Assembly (NCBI GenBank): GCA_964557005.1
Contig: CAZKYI010000003.1
Coordinates: 62,001 to 126,000, forward strand
DNA: 64,000 nt
Origin: JBECKS01 sp964557005
Lineage (GTDB): Bacteria > Pseudomonadota > Gammaproteobacteria > Pseudomonadales > JBECKS01
Direction: 5' to 3'
Part shown: positions 63,577 to 64,000 of the stretch, piece after piece
Layout of the letters: every line of letters starts with the position of its first letter
How positions within the stretch are numbered: the stretch's first letter is position 1
The notes under the pieces: model-generated
Seen by the model: the letters and a program-made list of their open reading frames with translations, nothing else
Told to the model about the DNA's origin: nothing
The model's database searches: none
Position numbers and translations under genes: made by a program

Positions 63577-64000
63577 TTACCTGTTTCTATTGAGTGCATG
63601 ATCGCCATTGATCATGCTGTCTTGTTTTATGCGAAAAGTGTGCCAACCCGCCTTTTTCAGCGCAAAATCGCGGCCAAACAACAGGCGACTGCGCAACTTG
63701 CTGATGTCGGTCTGCTCGCTAATCAGCTCGTTGTACCAATGGCCATCGGCAGCATCGCCATACAACACCGCACCCTGCACGCGGTTGTCTTTCAGAATCA
63801 GACGTTTATAAATACCGCGCCGTGCATCTCGCACCACCAAATCTTCGCTGTTGTCATCACCGTGCAGGTTGCCAGCAGAAAACACATCAACACCACTGAC
63901 TTTCAACTGCGTGGCCAGTTGCGTGCCGCGATACTGAATGCTGCCACGCTCGGCCAGTTGTGTGGCGCAGACAAAGGCCTGCCCCCACAAGGGTTCGACC
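63577..64000 (-). CDS. NirB-like FAD-dependent reductase, C-terminal part (5' end outside window)
   Basis: The frame is open to the window edge, giving 141 visible residues. VEPLWGQAFVCA and VSGVDVFSAGNLHGDD with NSEDLVVRDARRGIYKRL match the NADH/FAD reductase module of assimilatory nitrite reductase NirB. Full NirB continues with [2Fe-2S] and siroheme domains for several hundred residues; this protein instead ends after FGRDFALKKAGWHTFRIK. The strong terminator right after the stop argues for a genuine stand-alone reductase, not a sequencing break. Confidence 0.8.
   Translation of the reverse strand, partial: VEPLWGQAFVCATQLAERGSIQYRGTQLATQLKVSGVDVFSAGNLHGDDNSEDLVVRDARRGIYKRLILKDNRVQGAVLYGDAADGHWYNELISEQTDISKLRSRLLFGRDFALKKAGWHTFRIKQDSMINGDHALNRNR

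Overview
The window looks like a chromosomal segment of a heterotrophic, aerobic gammaproteobacterium (a Cellvibrionales/Spongiibacteraceae-like marine or soil bacterium is my guess). The reasons are an aa3-type cytochrome oxidase assembly block (ctaA, SURF1, cyoE), an AlkB-type hydroxylase, Mpl, BolA, YrfG, a pyrophosphate-type phosphofructokinase, a large CoA-thioester catabolic cluster and a nitrate/nitrite locus. Base composition is moderate. No rRNA, tRNA, CRISPR array or complete insertion sequence was seen.

Layout. 1-3011: an exported protein cut by the window edge, an M48 metalloprotease and LemA. 3079-6563: heme A synthase divergent from SURF1, an SCO-like protein and heme O synthase. 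6712-8049: a divergent AlkB-type di-iron hydroxylase. 8063-15430: a SulP anion transporter and a complete RND tripartite pump. 15441-25935: single enzymes (short-chain dehydrogenases, a diguanylate cyclase, a di-iron ferritin-like protein, pirin, an MscS channel, a PQQ-type dehydrogenase). 25919-31014: mpl/DUF4124/bolA, PPi-PFK, a dienelactone hydrolase and an unknown.

31166-54229 is the core of the window. It carries IpdA/IpdB-like CoA-transferase-fold subunits, a DUF35 + SCPx-thiolase pair, an IpdC-like FMN enzyme, an EchA20-like crotonase, two acyl-CoA dehydrogenase pairs, a FadA6-like thiolase, three SDRs, a FadD3-like CoA ligase and another crotonase. Together these match the actinobacterial KstR2-type set for the steroid C/D-ring intermediate HIP. 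The proposed order is activation (FadD3), propionate side-chain beta-oxidation (FadE/crotonase/SDR/thiolase), IpdF/IpdC redox steps, ring D opening (EchA20), ring C opening (IpdAB) and final thiolysis (FadA6). Three blocks interrupt it: a minus-strand pair (a helix-turn-helix/PRPP-fold regulator with a perfect palindrome against its start codon, and a UbiA-family protein with a long extra membrane domain); a DUF2236 protein; and acyltransferase/cysQ/yrfG.

54230-59640 is an accessory region. It holds a secreted coiled-coil protein translationally coupled to a 52-residue lipoprotein, a small unknown protein, an HTH protein, an orphan BrnA-like antitoxin, and two divergent DUF4143 ATPases separated by two strong palindromes. 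59704-64000 is a nitrate/nitrite locus: a NIT-ANTAR antiterminator, a PP2C-kinase fusion, a formate/nitrite-type channel, and the end of a NirB-like FAD reductase closed by a clear terminator.
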